Part shown: piece by piece, positions 7,415 to 10,702 of the stretch
How positions within the stretch are numbered: the stretch's first letter is position 1
Layout: each line of letters opens with the position of its first letter
Assembly (NCBI GenBank): GCA_937896185.1
Contig: CALBMG010000110.1
Coordinates: forward strand, 1 to 10,702
From: an uncultured Microbacteriaceae bacterium
GTDB taxonomy: Bacteria > Actinomycetota > Actinomycetes > Actinomycetales > Microbacteriaceae
Direction of reading: 5' to 3'
Length of the DNA: 10,702 bases
The notes under the pieces: model-generated
The model's database searches: none
Told to the model about the DNA's origin: nothing
The model's input: the letters and a program-made list of their open reading frames with translations, nothing else
Position numbers and translations under genes: made by a program

Positions 7415-7473
7415 ACCCGATTGATGCCCTCGCCGCGCTGTAAGGCGCCCCGAACCAGGAGACAACGCTGTTC
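7415..7473 (+). promoter_or_regulatory. atpB leader with ribosome binding site
   Basis: This 59-nt gap holds AGGAG at 7457-7461, the only good Shine-Dalgarno for atpB, but 12 bases lie between it and the ATG, which is long. A possible stem pairs CGCC (7431-7434) with GGCG (7444-7447) upstream of the site. An in-frame CTG at 7468 would lie six bases from AGGAG. No terminator is seen between the AtpI-like gene and atpB. Confidence 0.55.
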
Positions 7474-8551
<1,078 letters not shown>

Positions 8552-8562
8552 GAAAGTCACCC

Positions 8563-9114
8563 ATGCTCAACGCACTCGTTTGGGCGTCGGAAGCTACTGA
8601 ACCGACACCCAACCCGCTGATTCCAGCGGTGTATGACATTGTTTGGTCGGTTATTCCGTTCGCCATTGTCCTGTTCCTGTTTTGGAAGATCGTTCTTCCT
8701 CGCATGCAGGCAACTCTGGACGAGCGCGCCGAGAAGATCGAGGGTGGCATTGCGCTGGCCGAGAACGCTCAGGCAGAAGCCCAGGCCGCTCTCGAACAGT
8801 ACAACCAGCTCCTCGCCGAGGCTCGCGCCGAAGCAGCAGACATCCGCGACAAGGCACGCGCCGAAGGTGGCGTGATCCTCGCGGAACTGCGCGACCAGGC
8901 CACCGCTGACGCTCAGGCAATCACCGCCAAGGCACACGCAACGATCGAAGCCGAGCGTCTGGCCGCAATCCAGTCGCTGCGCGCCGAAGTTGGCACTCTG
9001 GCTCTCGACCTCGCAGGTCGCGTCATCGGCGAGCACGTCGCCGACGACAAGAAGGCATCTGCACTGGTTGACCGCTACCTCGCCGACCTCGAATCGACCG
9101 GGAAGAAGAAGTAA
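8563..9114 (+). CDS. atpF: F1Fo ATP synthase subunit b
   Basis: Peripheral stalk subunit that holds F1 fixed against Fo. The product is 183 residues. A short N-terminal segment is followed by one membrane helix (about 22-46), then the conserved FWKIVLPRMQATLDERAEKIEGG start of the long, charged Ala/Glu/Lys-rich helix (about 48-150), and a C-terminal part (LALDLAGRVIGEHV, 146-159) that binds delta. The protein is not fused to delta, unlike the mycobacterial atpH product. The Shine-Dalgarno is weak (GAAAG at 8552-8556), so coupling to atpE is likely. The stop is directly followed by the atpH ATG with no gap. Confidence 0.96.
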   Translation: MLNALVWASEATEPTPNPLIPAVYDIVWSVIPFAIVLFLFWKIVLPRMQATLDERAEKIEGGIALAENAQAEAQAALEQYNQLLAEARAEAADIRDKARAEGGVILAELRDQATADAQAITAKAHATIEAERLAAIQSLRAEVGTLALDLAGRVIGEHVADDKKASALVDRYLADLESTGKKK

Positions 9115-9897
9115 ATGAGTAGTGCAACACGAGTAGCAGTTGATTCGGCTCGCGCCGAGCTCGCTGGCACCAAGGCAGTAAAGCACGCGACCGGTGTCGC
9201 GATCCTTGCTGCTGGCCGTGCAATTGGCGAGAACGCTGCGCTTCGTGCTGCTCTGGCCAACCCGGTCGCCGACTCGAAGGCCAAGCAGGACCTCGTGTCT
9301 GCTGCCTTCGCCGGTGCCGACAAGGTTGCGCTCACGCTTCTGAAGTCTCTGGTGGCACACCGCTGGTCCAGCGGTGACGATCTGCTCGCCGGTATCGAAG
9401 AAATCGGCATCCGTGCCGTTGCTTCGTCGGCAAAGGCCGGAACCGAGGCGGAACTCTTCGCTTTCGGTCGCGCCGTTGCCGCAAACCCCGATCTGGAACT
9501 CGCTCTGGCATCCAAGCGTGGTGACGCGACGGCGCGTCGTGCGCTGGCTACCGCGGTGCTGGGCTCCGCATCGCCGGCAACCACCGAAATCGTGGCACAC
9601 CTGGTCAGCCAGCCTCGCGCTCGCCGCCCTCGCGTGCTCATCGATTTTGCCGAGCGCACCGTGGCCGATCAGTCGGGCCGTGGAGTGGCAACCGTCACCT
9701 CCGCAACCACGCTGTCACAGAAGCAGATCGACCGTGTCGCCGCGATTCTGTCGGCCAAGTACGGTCGAGATCACCACATCGATGTCATCGTTGACGACGC
9801 AATCGTTGGCGGACTGCACATCAACGTCGGAAACGACACTATTGACGCGAGCATCCGTTCGCGCCTTACCGAACTCTCCTCGAAACTAGCCAGCTAG
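9115..9897 (+). CDS. atpH: F1Fo ATP synthase subunit delta
   Basis: Links the b stalk to the top of F1. The product is 260 residues, longer than the E. coli protein (177) but usual for Actinobacteria, where the N-terminal helical part is extended. The C-terminal signature VGNDTIDASIRSRL (238-251), in the place of the familiar IGD..ID.S.R.RL pattern, identifies the family, and VIVDDAIVGGLHI precedes it. The ATG follows the atpF stop without a gap, and the purine-rich GGGAAGAAGAAG at 9100-9111 at the end of atpF may act as ribosome binding site. The start MSSATRVAVDSARAEL agrees with the usual actinobacterial N-terminus. Confidence 0.95.
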   Translation: MSSATRVAVDSARAELAGTKAVKHATGVAILAAGRAIGENAALRAALANPVADSKAKQDLVSAAFAGADKVALTLLKSLVAHRWSSGDDLLAGIEEIGIRAVASSAKAGTEAELFAFGRAVAANPDLELALASKRGDATARRALATAVLGSASPATTEIVAHLVSQPRARRPRVLIDFAERTVADQSGRGVATVTSATTLSQKQIDRVAAILSAKYGRDHHIDVIVDDAIVGGLHINVGNDTIDASIRSRLTELSSKLAS

Positions 9898-9914
9898 CGC
9901 TGGCCACACCTATT

Positions 9915-9921
9915 AGGGAAG
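9915..9921 (+). promoter_or_regulatory. Shine-Dalgarno of atpA
   Basis: AGGGAAG in the 27-nt atpH-atpA gap, close before the ATG at 9925. It supports that ATG as the start of atpA. Confidence 0.6.
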
Positions 9922-9924
9922 AAC

Positions 9925-10702
9925 ATGGCTGAACTCACTATCAACCCGGACGAAATCCGCAAGGCGCTGAGCGCGTTCGCAAAGTCGTACGAGCCGTCGA
10001 AGGCAAAGTCGACCGAAGTCGGACACGTTATTGACGCCGGTGACGGTATTGCACACGTCGAGGGCTTGCCCAGTGTTATGGCAAACGAGCTCATTCGTTT
10101 CGCTGACGGCACTTTGGGCCTCGCACTGAACCTCGATGAAAACGAGATCGGTGTTGTGGTTCTCGGTGAGTTCACCGGAATCGAAGCTGGTCAGGAAGTC
10201 TTCCGCACCGGTGAGGTTCTCTCCTCGCCCGTTGGTGACGGATTCCTCGGCCGCGTTGTCGACCCCCTGGGTAACCCCATCGACGGACTGGGTGACATCA
10301 AGGCTGAAGGCCGCCGCGCACTCGAGCTTCAGGCTCCTGGCGTTATGGCCCGCAAGTCAGTTCACGAACCACTACAGACCGGCATCAAGGCAATCGACGC
10401 CATGATTCCTGTTGGCCGCGGCCAGCGTCAGTTGATCATTGGTGACCGTCAGACCGGAAAGACCGCTATCGCGATCGACACCATCATCAACCAGAAGGCG
10501 AACTGGGAGTCAGGCGACGTAAAGAAGCAGGTTCGCTGCATCTACGTTGCAATCGGTCAAAAGGGTTCGACCATCGCATCAGTAAAGGCTTCGCTAGAAG
10601 CTGCTGGCGCAATGGAATACACCACCATCGTTGCTTCACCTGCATCAGACCCAGCAGGTTTCAAGTACCTAGCTCCTTACACCGGTTCTGCAATTGGTCA
10701 GC
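9925..10702 (+). CDS. atpA: F1Fo ATP synthase subunit alpha (3' end outside window)
   Basis: Non-catalytic nucleotide-binding subunit of the F1 hexamer. The frame is open from the ATG at 9925 to the window edge, 259 residues of about 540. The start is typical ([15 protein letters not shown]). The beta-barrel domain includes [18 protein letters not shown] (32-49), and [13 protein letters not shown] is at 109-121. The P-loop GDRQTGKT is intact at 173-180, followed by [12 protein letters not shown] (207-218), and the frame is open through [11 protein letters not shown] at the edge. In the visible part nothing is missing. From about 10350 on, codons such as CTA and TCA become much more frequent and GC falls to about 52% in the last 140 bases, unlike the genes upstream. 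Confidence 0.97.
   Translation, partial: MAELTINPDEIRKALSAFAKSYEPSKAKSTEVGHVIDAGDGIAHVEGLPSVMANELIRFADGTLGLALNLDENEIGVVVLGEFTGIEAGQEVFRTGEVLSSPVGDGFLGRVVDPLGNPIDGLGDIKAEGRRALELQAPGVMARKSVHEPLQTGIKAIDAMIPVGRGQRQLIIGDRQTGKTAIAIDTIINQKANWESGDVKKQVRCIYVAIGQKGSTIASVKASLEAAGAMEYTTIVASPASDPAGFKYLAPYTGSAIGQ

Noticed and set aside
8557..9600. Long open frame on the - strand across atpF and atpH (347 codons)
   Set aside because: It is antisense to two well-supported genes, Cys-rich with no recognisable domain, and explained by the third-position GC bias of the + strand genes.

Overview
The window is a stretch of actinobacterial chromosome, about 60% GC by eye, with every gene on the + strand and almost no intergenic DNA (the largest gap is 88 bp). 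The gene order is thrC-thrB-rho-prfA-prmC-tsaC(sua5)-wecA-(atpI-like)-atpB-atpE-atpF-atpH-atpA. This is the conserved order known from Actinobacteria, including Mycobacterium, except that rpmE, which lies between rho and prfA in Mycobacterium, is absent here. The Ala/Glu/Arg-rich N-terminus of Rho, the long (260 aa) delta subunit and the unfused b and delta subunits fit a Microbacteriaceae-like organism. The tight packing and moderate GC would suit a streamlined aquatic lineage, but that assignment is inference.

Region 1 (1-1847) holds the last two steps of threonine synthesis: threonine synthase (5' end outside the window) and homoserine kinase, overlapping by an ATGA. Region 2 (1848-3228) is an 88 bp leader and a rho gene that is far from normal. 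Region 3 (3237-5860) is a translation-related set: release factor RF1, its glutamine methyltransferase PrmC, and the threonylcarbamoyl-AMP synthase that starts the t6A tRNA modification. Region 4 (5862-7414) holds a WecA-like lipid-linked sugar phosphotransferase and a small four-helix membrane protein. Region 5 (7474-10702) is the F1Fo ATP synthase operon in the order a-c-b-delta-alpha, running off the window inside atpA.

The item most worth attention is the Rho homologue (1936-3228). Its N-terminal low-complexity/RG region and OB-fold RNA-binding domain are intact. In the RecA-type ATPase domain the P-loop is destroyed (the GKT is ART), the catalytic Glu is Gly, the Q- and R-loop residues have changed, and about 75 C-terminal residues, including the arginine finger, are missing. 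The frame is open and the codon use is normal. The stop codon lies 8 nt before prfA, so this is not a simple frameshift. It looks like an RNA-binding pseudo-ATPase derived from Rho, kept at the ancestral rho locus. Secondary observations are a candidate leaderless promoter for tsaC, an extended -10 candidate for the atp operon, an inverted repeat before atpE, an ambiguous atpB start, and a change in codon use towards the end of atpA.
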